The notes below the pieces were generated by a model. The model worked only from the letters and a program-made list of their open reading frames with translations. It ran no database searches and was not told where the DNA came from. Of a DNA stretch of 64,000 nt, positions 49,538-58,583 are shown in pieces. Made by a program: the position numbers and the translations under genes. The stretch is from Nonomuraea endophytica (GTDB lineage Bacteria > Actinomycetota > Actinomycetes > Streptosporangiales > Streptosporangiaceae): the NCBI RefSeq assembly GCF_014203235.1, contig NZ_JACHIN010000006.1:124001-188000 (forward strand), in the 5' to 3' direction. Position 1 is the stretch's first letter; the number at the start of each line of letters is the position of its first letter.

Positions 49538-50979
49538 GCCGGTTCTCGCTGCGGGCCAGGCTGCTGCTGCTCACCACGGGCCTGCTGCTGGCCGGGCTGA
49601 CCCTCATCAGCGCCGTCGTCACCGAGCACCTGGAGCGCTACCAGCTCAACCGGCTGGACCACCAGCTCGGCACGCTCACCTCGATCATCTCCCGGGTCTC
49701 CGGCGACGGGCCGCCCGACGTCGAGCAGGCCGGGGCCCGCCCGGAGCTCCTCGGCCCGGCGCTCGACCTGTTCGGCACGCCGTACCTGGTGTATCTGGAC
49801 GCGAACGGCGCGGTGTCGGGGCGTGTGCACTCACCCGGGCTGAACGAGGCCGCCCTGCCCACGCGCGAGCAGTTGCGGGCCATCCCGGCCGATGGGAGGG
49901 CCATGGACCTGCCGGCCGCCGACGGCTCGGGGCGCTGGCGGGCCGTCGCCCGGCCGACCGTCGGCTGGGGCGGGACGGTGATCGCCGCCGCGCCGCTCAC
50001 CGAGGCCGACGCCACCATCACGCAGCTGCGGGCCAGCAGCCTGGTCGGCGGCGTGGTGCTGCTCGTGCTGCTGACCGGGGTGGGCTGGTTCGCGCTCGGG
50101 CGGGGGCTGCGGCCGCTGCGCCGGATCGAGCACACGGCCGCCGCGATCGCCGGCGGCGACCTCACCCATCGCGTGCCGGGCCTCGCGCCGCCCGGCACGG
50201 AGATCGGGCATCTCGGAGCCTCGCTCAACACCATGCTCGGCCAGCTCGAACGGGCCTTCGCCGACCGGACCGCCGCCGAGAACCGGATGCGGACGTTCGT
50301 CTCGGATGTCAGCCACGAGCTGCGCACGCCGTTGTTCGTCATCAAGGGCTCGACGGAGCTCTACCGGATGGGCGCGCTACCCGGACCGGCCGACGTGGAC
50401 GCGGCGATGGGCCGCATCGACCGCGAGGCCACCCGGCTGACCGCACTCACCGAAGACCTCATGCTGCTCGCCCAGCTCGACGACGCGCCCGAGTCCCAGC
50501 TCGAACCGGCCCCGATGGACCTGCGCACGCTCGCCAACGACGCCCGCCACGACCTTCGCGCCCTCGACCCGTCGCGCCCGGTCGAGCTCACCGGCCCCGG
50601 CGGCGGCGGGCCACCGGGACCGGCCCCGGTCTGCGCCGACGAGGACCGGCTGCGGCAGGTCGTGGCCAACCTCGTCGGCAACGCCGCCGCGCACACCCCG
50701 CCGGGCACGCCCGTGCGGATCGGCGTCGGTACGGCGGGCGGCCGGGCCGTACTCGAGGTGGCGGACACGGGACCGGGGATGACGGCCGAGCAGGCGGGCC
50801 GCGTCTTCGACCGCTTCTACCGTACCGACCGCTCCCGCAACCGCTCGGCCGGGACCAGCGCGGGCCTGGGCCTGGCCATCGCCCGCTCCCTGGCCCGCGC
50901 GCACGGTGGCGACGTCGAACTGGAGACCGCGCTCGGCGAGGGCGCCCGCTTCCGGCTGACCCTGCCGCTACTGGACTGA
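49534..50979 (+). CDS. sensor histidine kinase (HAMP-HisKA-HATPase)
   Basis: 481 aa. Two membrane helices (about 8-30 and 170-190) bracket an extracellular sensor of about 140 residues. A HAMP linker (GLRPLRRIEHTAAAIAGGDL) leads to the phospho-acceptor SHELRTPL near residue 263. The ATPase domain has N-box NLVGNAAAHTPPG, G1 DTGPGM and G2 SAGLGLAIARSLA. Partner of the OmpR regulator. The stimulus is unknown; linkage to an ABC exporter suggests an envelope-active compound. Confidence 0.92.
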   Translation: MSRFSLRARLLLLTTGLLLAGLTLISAVVTEHLERYQLNRLDHQLGTLTSIISRVSGDGPPDVEQAGARPELLGPALDLFGTPYLVYLDANGAVSGRVHSPGLNEAALPTREQLRAIPADGRAMDLPAADGSGRWRAVARPTVGWGGTVIAAAPLTEADATITQLRASSLVGGVVLLVLLTGVGWFALGRGLRPLRRIEHTAAAIAGGDLTHRVPGLAPPGTEIGHLGASLNTMLGQLERAFADRTAAENRMRTFVSDVSHELRTPLFVIKGSTELYRMGALPGPADVDAAMGRIDREATRLTALTEDLMLLAQLDDAPESQLEPAPMDLRTLANDARHDLRALDPSRPVELTGPGGGGPPGPAPVCADEDRLRQVVANLVGNAAAHTPPGTPVRIGVGTAGGRAVLEVADTGPGMTAEQAGRVFDRFYRTDRSRNRSAGTSAGLGLAIARSLARAHGGDVELETALGEGARFRLTLPLLD

Positions 50980-50984
50980 GGTGC

Positions 50985-51557
50985 TCACAGGTCCTGCGAC
51001 AGCAGGCTCACCAGCTCCACCAGCTCTTCGCGGCTGAGGTTGCGGCGCAGCGCCTTGGCCGCGTTCTCCGGGCGCGAGACCGGCACGCTGATCGTGCGGG
51101 GGCGGAAGCCCGCCTGCACCATGGCCGCGTTCGTACTCAGCTCGCCCGCCACGACCTTGCTGTGCAGCGCGGGCGCGTCCTCCCGCAGCCGCCGCAGCGC
51201 GGGCGTCTCCGGGGCCGGGACATGAGCCTCCTCCAGCTCTTCGGGCTCTTCCGGCTCCTCGGGCCGCGTGGGGGTGTCGGCCAGCAACGCCTGGTCCAGC
51301 TGGGCGGCCACGTCGAGGTCGTCGGCCACCAGCGCCCGCACCAGCCCCGGCGTCACGCCGAGCCCGCGCGGCGGGTCCGAGGTGATGAACTCCACGAGGT
51401 CGCCATGCTCGACGAGCTCGCCGCCCGGCCCGGTGAACTCCCGCCACGCCTCGGCGTCCAGCAGGGTGCGTACTCCGGAGGCGGCGCGCGCCAGCGTGGG
51501 ACGCGCCTCCCCGATGACCGCCGACACCTCGGCCACGATCCGCCCGTGCTCCGTCAC
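50985..51557 (-). CDS. hypothetical protein with conserved C-terminal helical domain
   Basis: 190 aa from GTG 51557. There is no signal peptide or membrane helix. A central acidic stretch rich in Glu-Pro (about residues 100-112) separates a helical N-terminal half from a C-terminal segment (KVVAGELSTNAAMVQAGFRP then ALRRNLSREELVELVSLL). That segment looks like a DNA-binding or replication-associated helical motif seen in mobile-element proteins, but I cannot name the family. Converges with the kinase gene, 5 bp apart. Confidence 0.6.
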   Translation of the reverse strand: MTEHGRIVAEVSAVIGEARPTLARAASGVRTLLDAEAWREFTGPGGELVEHGDLVEFITSDPPRGLGVTPGLVRALVADDLDVAAQLDQALLADTPTRPEEPEEPEELEEAHVPAPETPALRRLREDAPALHSKVVAGELSTNAAMVQAGFRPRTISVPVSRPENAAKALRRNLSREELVELVSLLSQDL

Positions 51558-51647
51558 GACTACCCCGCCCCCCGATACGACCGGGCACCAGGGTACCGAG
51601 CCACCAGGGCAGATTCCGCACACTCCCGGATGTCAGCGGGTGGCCGA

Positions 51648-52025
51648 TCAGCCGGACTCGGCGAGCAGGTGCACGACCCCGGCCGGGTTCTTGATCCAGT
51701 GGGTCCTCGTGGCGAGGTTCTCCAGCGGTTCCACCTCGTCGCAGGGGTGGACGCCGACCTCGGCCAGTTCGGCCGTCGCGGCGTCCAGGTCGTCGGTGTG
51801 GAGCTGCAGCCACAGGTCGGGATGGCTGTAGTTGTCGACGCGGTCCAGCCACAGCGTGTTGGGGCCGAACTTCACCGAATGGGTCGTGGCCACGGTCGGG
51901 GCGTAGCCGACGTCCTCCTCCTTGACCTCGAAGCCCAGGGTGTCGCGGTAGAAGGCCACGGTGGCCTCGTACTGCGCCTTGGGGATCTTCATGGCGATGT
52001 TCAGTCCAGCGGTGTAGGCGGTCAT
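51648..52025 (-). CDS. VOC (glyoxalase-like) family protein
   Basis: 125 aa single VOC domain: YEATVAFYRDTLGFEV near the start and WIKNPAGVVHLLAE at the end. AGGAGG is spaced 4 bases from the ATG. It starts in a 4-bp overlap with the ArsR gene and closes the SRPBCC-ArsR-VOC operon. It may be a small-molecule dioxygenase, isomerase or binding protein. Confidence 0.82.
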   Translation of the reverse strand: MTAYTAGLNIAMKIPKAQYEATVAFYRDTLGFEVKEEDVGYAPTVATTHSVKFGPNTLWLDRVDNYSHPDLWLQLHTDDLDAATAELAEVGVHPCDEVEPLENLATRTHWIKNPAGVVHLLAESG

Positions 52026-52363
52026 GATTCCTCCTTGTTGAGTACGTCTTCCAGTGCGGTCAGCCGGTCGTCCCACCGGTGGGCGAGCGTGGCCAGCCAG
52101 ATCTGGGCGGCGCGGATCGGGGCGGGTTCCAGCCGGTAGGGGTGGCGGCGGCCCGTCGGCCGGGCGGCGCTGATCAGGCCCGCCCCGGCCAGCAGGCCGA
52201 GGTGCTTGGCCACGGCCTGGCGGCTGATCGGCAACCGCCGGGCCAGATCGGTGACGGTGGCGGGTCCGGCGCGGGCGAGCTCCTCCAGCAGTGCCCGCCG
52301 GGTCGGGTCGGTGAGCGCCTGGAACACCGCGACGGCCTGGCTCTCCGCGTCAGGCGGCGGCAT
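52022..52363 (-). CDS. ArsR family transcriptional regulator
   Basis: 113 aa winged-helix protein: FQALTDPTRRALLEELARAG, then the recognition segment LARRLPISRQAVAKHLGLL. It lacks the metal-binding Cys cluster of ArsR/SmtB, so it likely senses something else or acts constitutively. It overlaps the SRPBCC gene by 14 bp and the VOC gene by 4 bp. The palindrome at the operon start is its probable operator. Confidence 0.88.
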   Translation of the reverse strand: MPPPDAESQAVAVFQALTDPTRRALLEELARAGPATVTDLARRLPISRQAVAKHLGLLAGAGLISAARPTGRRHPYRLEPAPIRAAQIWLATLAHRWDDRLTALEDVLNKEES

Positions 52364-52784
52364 CGAGGTAGTCCCGCAGCTCGCCGAGCTCGGCGTCCCA
52401 GCCCTGGCTGTTGGCCTGGTGGGCGGTGCGGGCCACGTCCGCGGCGGCCTGGGCGAACCCGCTCTCCACCAGCCGCAGCCGGGTGCCCTCTGCCACGGCC
52501 TCCAGCGTGAACTCCACCAGCGTCCGCGGCGCGTCCTCCCCGGGCAGCCCCTCGATCCCCCACCGGAACGCGAACCGGTGCGGCGCTTCGACGACGTCGA
52601 CCGTGGCGAGCGACTCCTGGCCGAGGTCGTCCCAGCGGAAGTACGCGCGCCCGCCGGGCCGCAGGTCGATCTCGGCCACCGAGCCGAACCACCGGGACAG
52701 CCCTTCGGCGGTGGTCAGCGCGGCCCAGACCCGCTCGACGGGGTGCCGCAGCACCACCTCACGCTCGATCGTGTTCGTCACCAT
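52350..52784 (-). CDS. SRPBCC (AHSA1-type) domain protein
   Basis: 144 aa from ATG 52784. TIEREVVLRHPVERVWAALTTAEGLSRWFG is split across the typical START/AHSA1 opening strand and helix, and the C-terminal helix has QGWDAELGELRDYL. Such proteins bind hydrophobic ligands. ArsR-SRPBCC operons are widespread in actinobacteria. TAGGTT ends 7 bases before the ATG and lies inside the operator, so the mRNA is probably leaderless and repressed by ArsR. Confidence 0.83.
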   Translation of the reverse strand: MVTNTIEREVVLRHPVERVWAALTTAEGLSRWFGSVAEIDLRPGGRAYFRWDDLGQESLATVDVVEAPHRFAFRWGIEGLPGEDAPRTLVEFTLEAVAEGTRLRLVESGFAQAAADVARTAHQANSQGWDAELGELRDYLDAAA

Positions 52785-52785
52785 G

Positions 52786-52809
52786 TATGGCAACCTACAG
52801 GTTGCGATA
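52786..52809. promoter_or_regulatory. ArsR operator overlapping the operon promoter
   Basis: The core GCAACCT-AC-AGGTTGC (52790-52805) is a perfect palindrome; outer TAT/ATA bases extend the symmetry to 24 bp with one mismatch per arm. It covers the -10 box (TAGGTT, 52797 to 52792) of the minus-strand SRPBCC-ArsR-VOC operon and could also affect the divergent MFS gene. Confidence 0.65.
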
Positions 52810-52881
52810 GCGGCGCACAAGGCGGCATATAGGTGAAAACCACCGACGCGAATGCCGGGGCCGCGCTGCGACCTTGAAGTC

Positions 52882-54144
52882 ATGCACGGCACCGCACTTC
52901 CCCGAACCGCCACTTGGGCGCCCCTGGCCGCACTGGCCACCGCCCAGTTCCTCGTGGTCCTCAGCACCTCGATCGTGAACGTCGCCCTCCCGCAGATCCG
53001 CACCGGCCTCGCCATGTCGCCGGCCGGCCTGACCTGGGTGATCAACGCGTACGTGCTGGTCTTCGGCGCGATCCTGCTGCCGGGCGGCCGGCTCGGCGAC
53101 GTGTACGGACTGCGCCGCGTCTTCCTGATCGGCGCCACCCTGTTCGCCCTGTCCAGCCTGGCCGCCGCGCTGGCCACCGGACCCGCGATCCTGATCGCCG
53201 CACGGGTCGTCCAGGGCCTCGGCGCCGCGCTCCTCGCGCCCACCGCGCTCGCCCTGGTGCTGCGCCTGTTCCCGGACGCGAAGGGGCGCGGGACCGCGCT
53301 CGGGGTGTGGGGCGCGGTCTCCGGCGCGGGCGGCGCGGCGGGCGTGCTGCTGAGCGGCCTGCTCACCAGCCTGTACGGCTGGCGCGCCGTCTTCGCCGTC
53401 CTGGTCCCGTTCGCCCTGGCGGTCATCGCGGCCACCTGGCGGCTGGTGCCCGCCGACACCCCGCGAGGCGGCGCCCTCGACCTGCCGGGCGCGACCACGC
53501 TCGTCGCCGGCCTGATCGCGCTCACCTACGGCCTCACCAGCCTGTGGCCCGCGGCGCTCGCCGGGCTGGCGCTGCTGGCGGTGTTCGTGGTCATCCAGCG
53601 CCGCTCGCCGCACCCGCTGCTGCCCGCCCGGATGGCGGTGGTCGCCCGGCCCAACCTGCTGATGGCGCTGCTCGGCGCGGTCTGGCTGGGATTGTTCTAC
53701 TTCCTGCCGCTCTACCAGCAGCGGGACCTGGGCTACACGCCGCTGGAGGCCGGGCTCTCCCAGCTTCCCCTGGCCCTGATGATCACCATCGCGTCCTGGG
53801 CCGCCGGGCGGATCCGCGGTCGCGCCGTCCTGCCCGTCGGCCTGCTGTTGCTCGCCGCGGGCCTGGCCTGGCTCGGGCTCACCGGCGCGCTGATCGCGCC
53901 GTCGCTGCTCATCGGCGCCGGGCTCGGCGTGGCCTTCGTCCGCCTGACCGCGTGGGCCTCCGCCGGGGTCCCCGCCGAGGACAGCGGCCTGGCCGGCGGG
54001 CTGGTCAACGCCACCCGCCAGGTCGGCGGCGCCGTGGGCCTGTCCGCGCTGGCCCTTCTTCCGACGTACGGCGGGGCCTTCCTCGCCTGCGCCGCGCTGA
54101 CCCTGCTCATCACGATCGTCTCGATTGGAAAGGCACCCTCATGA
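52882..54144 (+). CDS. MFS transporter (DHA2-like drug exporter)
   Basis: 420 aa from ATG 52882. WVINAYVLVFGAILLPGGRLGDVYGLRRVF carries motif A and the helix 1-2 pattern of EmrB/QacA-type exporters; it is shown here only by its ends and key GRLGDVYG. At about 12 helices it is shorter than 14-helix DHA2 members. The stop overlaps the start of the carotenoid oxygenase gene, so product export or substrate uptake may be linked to that enzyme. Confidence 0.84.
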   Translation: MHGTALPRTATWAPLAALATAQFLVVLSTSIVNVALPQIRTGLAMSPAGLTWVINAYVLVFGAILLPGGRLGDVYGLRRVFLIGATLFALSSLAAALATGPAILIAARVVQGLGAALLAPTALALVLRLFPDAKGRGTALGVWGAVSGAGGAAGVLLSGLLTSLYGWRAVFAVLVPFALAVIAATWRLVPADTPRGGALDLPGATTLVAGLIALTYGLTSLWPAALAGLALLAVFVVIQRRSPHPLLPARMAVVARPNLLMALLGAVWLGLFYFLPLYQQRDLGYTPLEAGLSQLPLALMITIASWAAGRIRGRAVLPVGLLLLAAGLAWLGLTGALIAPSLLIGAGLGVAFVRLTAWASAGVPAEDSGLAGGLVNATRQVGGAVGLSALALLPTYGGAFLACAALTLLITIVSIGKAPS

Positions 54145-55469
54145 AGGAACTCGCCAAGCCGTACCTGACCGGGCACTACACGCCGGTCACCGACGAGATC
54201 ACCGCCCACGAGCTGACCGTGCGCGGCACGCTGCCGCCCGAGCTCAACGGCCGCTACTTCCGCAACGGCCACAACCCGAAGCCCGGGGTGACGCCCGCCC
54301 ACTGGTTCAAGGGCTCGGGCATGATCCACGGCATCCGGCTGGCCGGTGGCCGGGCCGAGTGGTACCGCAACCGGTGGGTGCGCACGCCGTACCTGGAAAA
54401 AGTGCCCTTCCACGGCACGGAGCTGGAGGTCTCAGCGGCGGCCACCAGCATCATCTTCCACGGCGGGCGCTACCTGGCCCTGCAGGAGGCGAACCTGCCC
54501 TGGGAGGTGACCGCCGAGCTCGACACCGTCGGCGTGTTCGACTTCGGCGGGAAGCTCACCAGCGCGATGACCGCCCACCCGAAGGAGGATCCGGTCACCG
54601 GTGAGCTGCACTTCTTCAGCTACAGCCCCTTCCCGCCGTACCTGACCTACCACGTGGCCGACGCCTCGGGGCAGATCGTGCGCACCCAGGTGATCGAGGG
54701 GGCGGGGCCGTCGCTGATGCACGACTTCGCGATCACCGCGCAGCATGCGGTGTTCATGTGCTCGCCCGTCGTCTTCGACCACGCCGAGCAGTCCGGCATC
54801 CCCTATCGCTGGCACGACGACGTGCCGTTCCGGGTCGGCGTCATGCCGCGCGAGTCGGACCGGGTGACCTGGTTCGAGGTCGAGCAGAGCACGCTGCTGC
54901 ACGTCAGCAACTCCTACGTGGACGCCCACGGGCGCGTGGTGCTCGAAGGGCCGCGTTTCGACCGCGCCGCGTGGGAGTCGTCGTGGAAGTGGTGGGTGGG
55001 CGCGCCCGCGTACGGCCCCAGCCCGCTGTCCGGCGCGACCCTGCACCGCTGGATCCTCGACCCGGCCACCGGCAAGGCCACCGAGGCGCCCCTGGACAGC
55101 CTGAACGTCGAGTTCCCCGCGATCAACGACGCCCACACCGGCATCGCCAACCGCTACAGCTACGCCATCGCCTTCCCCGGCGCGGGACTGTCCGGCTATC
55201 ACACCGTCAAGTTCGACACGGCGAGCGGCCGGCAGCGGTTGTTCTCCCACGGCGAGCACCGCATGCCCGGCGAGGCCGTCTTCGTGCCCGCCGCCGGCAG
55301 CAACAACGAGGACGACGGCTACCTGCTCACCGTCGTCAGCGACCTCAAGGCCGACGCGTCCGAGCTGCTCGTGCTGGACGCCGCCGAGCTGACCACGGTC
55401 GCCACCGTGGAGCTTCCCCGCCGGGTGCCGTCCGGCATCCACGGACACTGGATCGAGGACACCAAGTGA
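54141..55469 (+). CDS. carotenoid oxygenase (carotenoid/stilbene cleavage dioxygenase) family protein
   Basis: 442 aa. Four iron-ligand His are identifiable: H146 (TAHPKED), H194 (LMHDFAIT), H254 (LLHVSN) and H434 (GIHGHW). NGRYFRNGHNP near residue 36 is the family opening. These non-heme iron enzymes split alkene bonds of carotenoids, apocarotenoids, or stilbene/isoeugenol-type phenylpropenes. No carotenoid synthesis gene is present in the window. ATGA/GTGA overlaps with MFS and SRPBCC genes show one operon. Confidence 0.87.
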   Translation: MKELAKPYLTGHYTPVTDEITAHELTVRGTLPPELNGRYFRNGHNPKPGVTPAHWFKGSGMIHGIRLAGGRAEWYRNRWVRTPYLEKVPFHGTELEVSAAATSIIFHGGRYLALQEANLPWEVTAELDTVGVFDFGGKLTSAMTAHPKEDPVTGELHFFSYSPFPPYLTYHVADASGQIVRTQVIEGAGPSLMHDFAITAQHAVFMCSPVVFDHAEQSGIPYRWHDDVPFRVGVMPRESDRVTWFEVEQSTLLHVSNSYVDAHGRVVLEGPRFDRAAWESSWKWWVGAPAYGPSPLSGATLHRWILDPATGKATEAPLDSLNVEFPAINDAHTGIANRYSYAIAFPGAGLSGYHTVKFDTASGRQRLFSHGEHRMPGEAVFVPAAGSNNEDDGYLLTVVSDLKADASELLVLDAAELTTVATVELPRRVPSGIHGHWIEDTK

Positions 55470-55909
55470 TCACCGCCATCGACACCGAGGCCGCCGTCGT
55501 CGTCCGCCTCGACACCGTGATCGACGCGCCGCTGGAGCGGGTCTGGCGCCTCCACACCGACGTGAACGGCTGGCCCGCCTGGCAGCGCGACATCACCACC
55601 GCCTCCGCCCACAGCCCGCTGATCCCCGGCGCGGTCTTCCACTGGAGCACGTTCGGCCTCGACATCACCTCGACCGTGCACCAGGCGGAGCCGCTGGCCC
55701 GCATCCTGTGGGGTGGTCCCGCCCACGGCATCGACGGCCTGCACCTGTGGACCTTCCGCGAGGAGGCGGGAGCCGTACACGTGCACACCGAGGAGTCGTG
55801 GGACGGCGCGGCGATCCGCGCGGACGTGGAGGGCATGCGCGCCGCGCTCGAAGGGTCGCTGACCACTTGGCTGCGCCACCTGAAGGAGGCGACGGAAAAG
55901 GCCCCCTAA
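55466..55909 (+). CDS. SRPBCC (polyketide cyclase/dehydrase-like) protein
   Basis: 147 aa from GTG 55466 in a 4-bp overlap with the oxygenase gene. VIDAPLERVWRLHTDVNGWPAWQ opens the START-like cavity fold, split here around the key VWxLHTDVNxWP. It may bind or hand over the hydrophobic substrate or product of the dioxygenase. The LAL regulator gene starts 11 bp downstream. Confidence 0.8.
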   Translation: MITAIDTEAAVVVRLDTVIDAPLERVWRLHTDVNGWPAWQRDITTASAHSPLIPGAVFHWSTFGLDITSTVHQAEPLARILWGGPAHGIDGLHLWTFREEAGAVHVHTEESWDGAAIRADVEGMRAALEGSLTTWLRHLKEATEKAP

Positions 55910-55920
55910 AGTGTCTGCCC

Positions 55921-58533
55921 ATGGACACGTTGCTCGGCCGCCACGCCGAAACGGCGCAGCTCACCGCTCTGCTCGATGCCGCACGGCAGGGGCGGGGCGG
56001 TGCCCTCGTCGTCAAGGGGGAGCCGGGCATCGGCAAGAGCGTGCTGCTGCGGCAGGCCGAGCAGGCCGCGGCCGGTTTCCTGGTCATCCGGGCCACGGGC
56101 GCGCAGTTCGAGATGGAGCTGCCGTTCGCCGTGCTCCATCAGCTGTGCGCGCCGCTCCTGGACCGCCTCGGTGACCTGGCCCCGCCGCAGCGCACGGCCC
56201 TGGAGGTGGCGTTCGGGCTGGCCTCCGGCACACCAGAGCCTCTGATGGTCGGCCTGGCCGCCCTGGGGTTGCTGCTGGACGCGGTGCGCGAGCGGCCGGT
56301 GCTGTGCGTCGTGGACGACGCCCAGTGGCTGGACCACGCCTCCGCCCACACGCTGGCCTTCCTGGCCCGCCGGATCGGGACGGAACGCATCGCCATGGTC
56401 TTCGGCGCCCGCGAGCCGGGACCGGCCGCGCTGGCGGACCTGCCCGAGCTGGGGCTGCGCGGCCTGAGCGAGGCCGAGGCACGCGCGCTGCTGGCGCAGG
56501 CCGTCCACGCGCCGCTGGACGAGCGGGTCCGCGACCGCATCCTGTCCGAGTCCAGGGGCAACCCGCTCGCTCTGCTCGAACTGCCGAGGACCGCGGGACT
56601 GGCCGGGCTGGCGGGCGGCTTCGACGTCCCGACCGTGATCGAACAGAGCTACCTGACCCGCCTGCGGGCCCTGCCGGAACCGGCCAGAACCCTGCTCACC
56701 GTCGCGGCGGCCGAGCCGGTGGGCGACGCGGCCCTGCTGTGGCGGGCCGCTGAACAGCTGGGCATCACCGCCGACGCCGCGGCGCGGACCGGCGGGCTGG
56801 CCGAGTTCGGGACCCGGATCCGCTTCAGCCACCCGCTGGCCCGCTCCGCCGTCTACGGCGCCGCCACCGCCGGGGAACGCCGCCGGGCGCACGCGGCCCT
56901 GGCCGAGGCCACCGACCCGGCGGCCGAACCCGACCGGCGCGCCTGGCACCGCGCCCAGGCCGCCATCGGCCCGGACGAGGAGATCGCCGCCGAGCTCGAC
57001 GCCTCGGCCGCCCGCGCCCAGGCCCGTGGCGGCATCGCCGCCGCGGCGGCCTTCCTGGAACGCTCGGTCGCGCTGACCACCGATCCCGAAGCGCGCGTCG
57101 AACGTGTGCTGGCCGCCGCCCGCGCCAAGCTCGCGGTCGGCGCGTTCGAGGTCGCCGCCGACCTGCTCAGCAGCGTGGAGAGCGACGACCCGCGCTTCGA
57201 CGTGCTCCGCGGCCGCCTGTCCTTCGCCCGCTACCGGGGCGGCGGCGACCCGGCCGCCTACCTCCTGCGGGCCGCCCGTGCCCTGGCCGGCGCGGACCCG
57301 GCCCGCTCGCGGGCCTGCTACCTGGACGCGATGGAGATGGGCGTGCTGACCGGCGAGCTGGCCGCCATCGTGGACGCCGCCGGGTCCGCCCCGCCCGGCA
57401 CCGGGACCAGCACCGACACCGTGCTCGACGGCCTGGTCACGCTCGTCACCCAAGGCCATGCCGCGGCCGCCGGGCCGCTGCGTCCGATCGTGCGGCGGCT
57501 CGACGACGAGGTCTGGGCCGGCCGCCCCTCCCTCGGCTACCTGGCCGCCGCCGAGCTGTGGGACATCGAGGTGATGCGCGGCACGGCCGAGCGGGTCGTG
57601 GCCACGGGACGCGAGTCGGGCGCCTTCCACCTGGTGCCGATCGGCCTGGCCATGCTGGCCACCGTCCGCGCGCACACGGGCGCGTTCGGCCCGGCGGCCG
57701 AGATGATCTCGGAGGAGGAGGCCATCGCCTCGGCGACCGGGGCCGCACCCCTGGTCTATCCGCGCCTGCACCTGGCCGCCCTTCGTGGTCGGCGTGAGGA
57801 GGCGATGGCGCTTTTCGCGGACGTGCCGCCGCGCATGAGCCTGAGCGCGCGGTGGGCCGCTGCCGTCCTGCACAACGGCCTGGCCGACTACCCCGCCGCG
57901 CTGGAGGCGGCCGAGGCCGCCACCGCCAGCGGCGACCTGGGCATGTCGGGTCTGGCCCTGCCGGAGCTGATCGAGGCCGCGGTGCGCTCCGGCCGCCCCG
58001 AGCGGGCCGCCGCCGCCCTGCGCGAGCTGACCGCGCGCGCCGAGGCCGCGGGCACGGGCTGGGCTCTGGGCGTCGAGGCGTACTGCCGCGCCCTGGTCAC
58101 CGGCGAGGAGGACGGCTACCTGGAGGCGATCGAGCACCTGCGGACCGGCCCCATGGCCGTCAACCGAGGGCGGGCCCACCTGCTCTACGGGGAGTGGCTG
58201 CGCCGGGAGGGACGGCGCCGGGACGCGCGGGCGGAGCTCCGGCAGGCGCACGAGCAGCTTTCCGAGCTGGGCGCCGAGGCCTTCGCCAAACGAGCCGCCG
58301 GTGAGCTGCGCGGCACCGGTGAGCAGGCGCGCAGCCGTACCACCGAGGCGGAGCAGCTCACCCTGCAGGAGGTGCACATCGCGCGGCTGGTGGCCGAGGG
58401 CGCGACCTCCAAGGACGTCGCCGCCACGCTCTTCCTCAGCCCGCGCACCATCGACGCCCACCTGCGCAACATCTTCCGCAAGCTCGGGCTCACCTCGCGC
58501 AGGCAGCTGCGGGACCTGCCCGAGATCCGCTAG
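55921..58533 (+). CDS. LAL-type LuxR family transcriptional regulator
   Basis: 870 aa, the size of large ATP-binding LuxR regulators. Walker A is GEPGIGKS (about 33-40), Walker B VLCVVDDAQW (near 124). The long middle region is helical and TPR-like. The C-terminal LuxR helix-turn-helix reads SKDVAATLFLSPRTIDAHLRN. The start has no Shine-Dalgarno; TAAAGT lies 8 bases upstream. It sits just after the MFS-oxygenase-SRPBCC operon and is the best candidate to activate it. Confidence 0.9.
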   Translation: MDTLLGRHAETAQLTALLDAARQGRGGALVVKGEPGIGKSVLLRQAEQAAAGFLVIRATGAQFEMELPFAVLHQLCAPLLDRLGDLAPPQRTALEVAFGLASGTPEPLMVGLAALGLLLDAVRERPVLCVVDDAQWLDHASAHTLAFLARRIGTERIAMVFGAREPGPAALADLPELGLRGLSEAEARALLAQAVHAPLDERVRDRILSESRGNPLALLELPRTAGLAGLAGGFDVPTVIEQSYLTRLRALPEPARTLLTVAAAEPVGDAALLWRAAEQLGITADAAARTGGLAEFGTRIRFSHPLARSAVYGAATAGERRRAHAALAEATDPAAEPDRRAWHRAQAAIGPDEEIAAELDASAARAQARGGIAAAAAFLERSVALTTDPEARVERVLAAARAKLAVGAFEVAADLLSSVESDDPRFDVLRGRLSFARYRGGGDPAAYLLRAARALAGADPARSRACYLDAMEMGVLTGELAAIVDAAGSAPPGTGTSTDTVLDGLVTLVTQGHAAAAGPLRPIVRRLDDEVWAGRPSLGYLAAAELWDIEVMRGTAERVVATGRESGAFHLVPIGLAMLATVRAHTGAFGPAAEMISEEEAIASATGAAPLVYPRLHLAALRGRREEAMALFADVPPRMSLSARWAAAVLHNGLADYPAALEAAEAATASGDLGMSGLALPELIEAAVRSGRPERAAAALRELTARAEAAGTGWALGVEAYCRALVTGEEDGYLEAIEHLRTGPMAVNRGRAHLLYGEWLRREGRRRDARAELRQAHEQLSELGAEAFAKRAAGELRGTGEQARSRTTEAEQLTLQEVHIARLVAEGATSKDVAATLFLSPRTIDAHLRNIFRKLGLTSRRQLRDLPEIR

Positions 58534-58583
58534 CCGCGCCGGGCGATGGACGCGTGCGGCGGTGCGTGCCTAACGTCGGTGGC

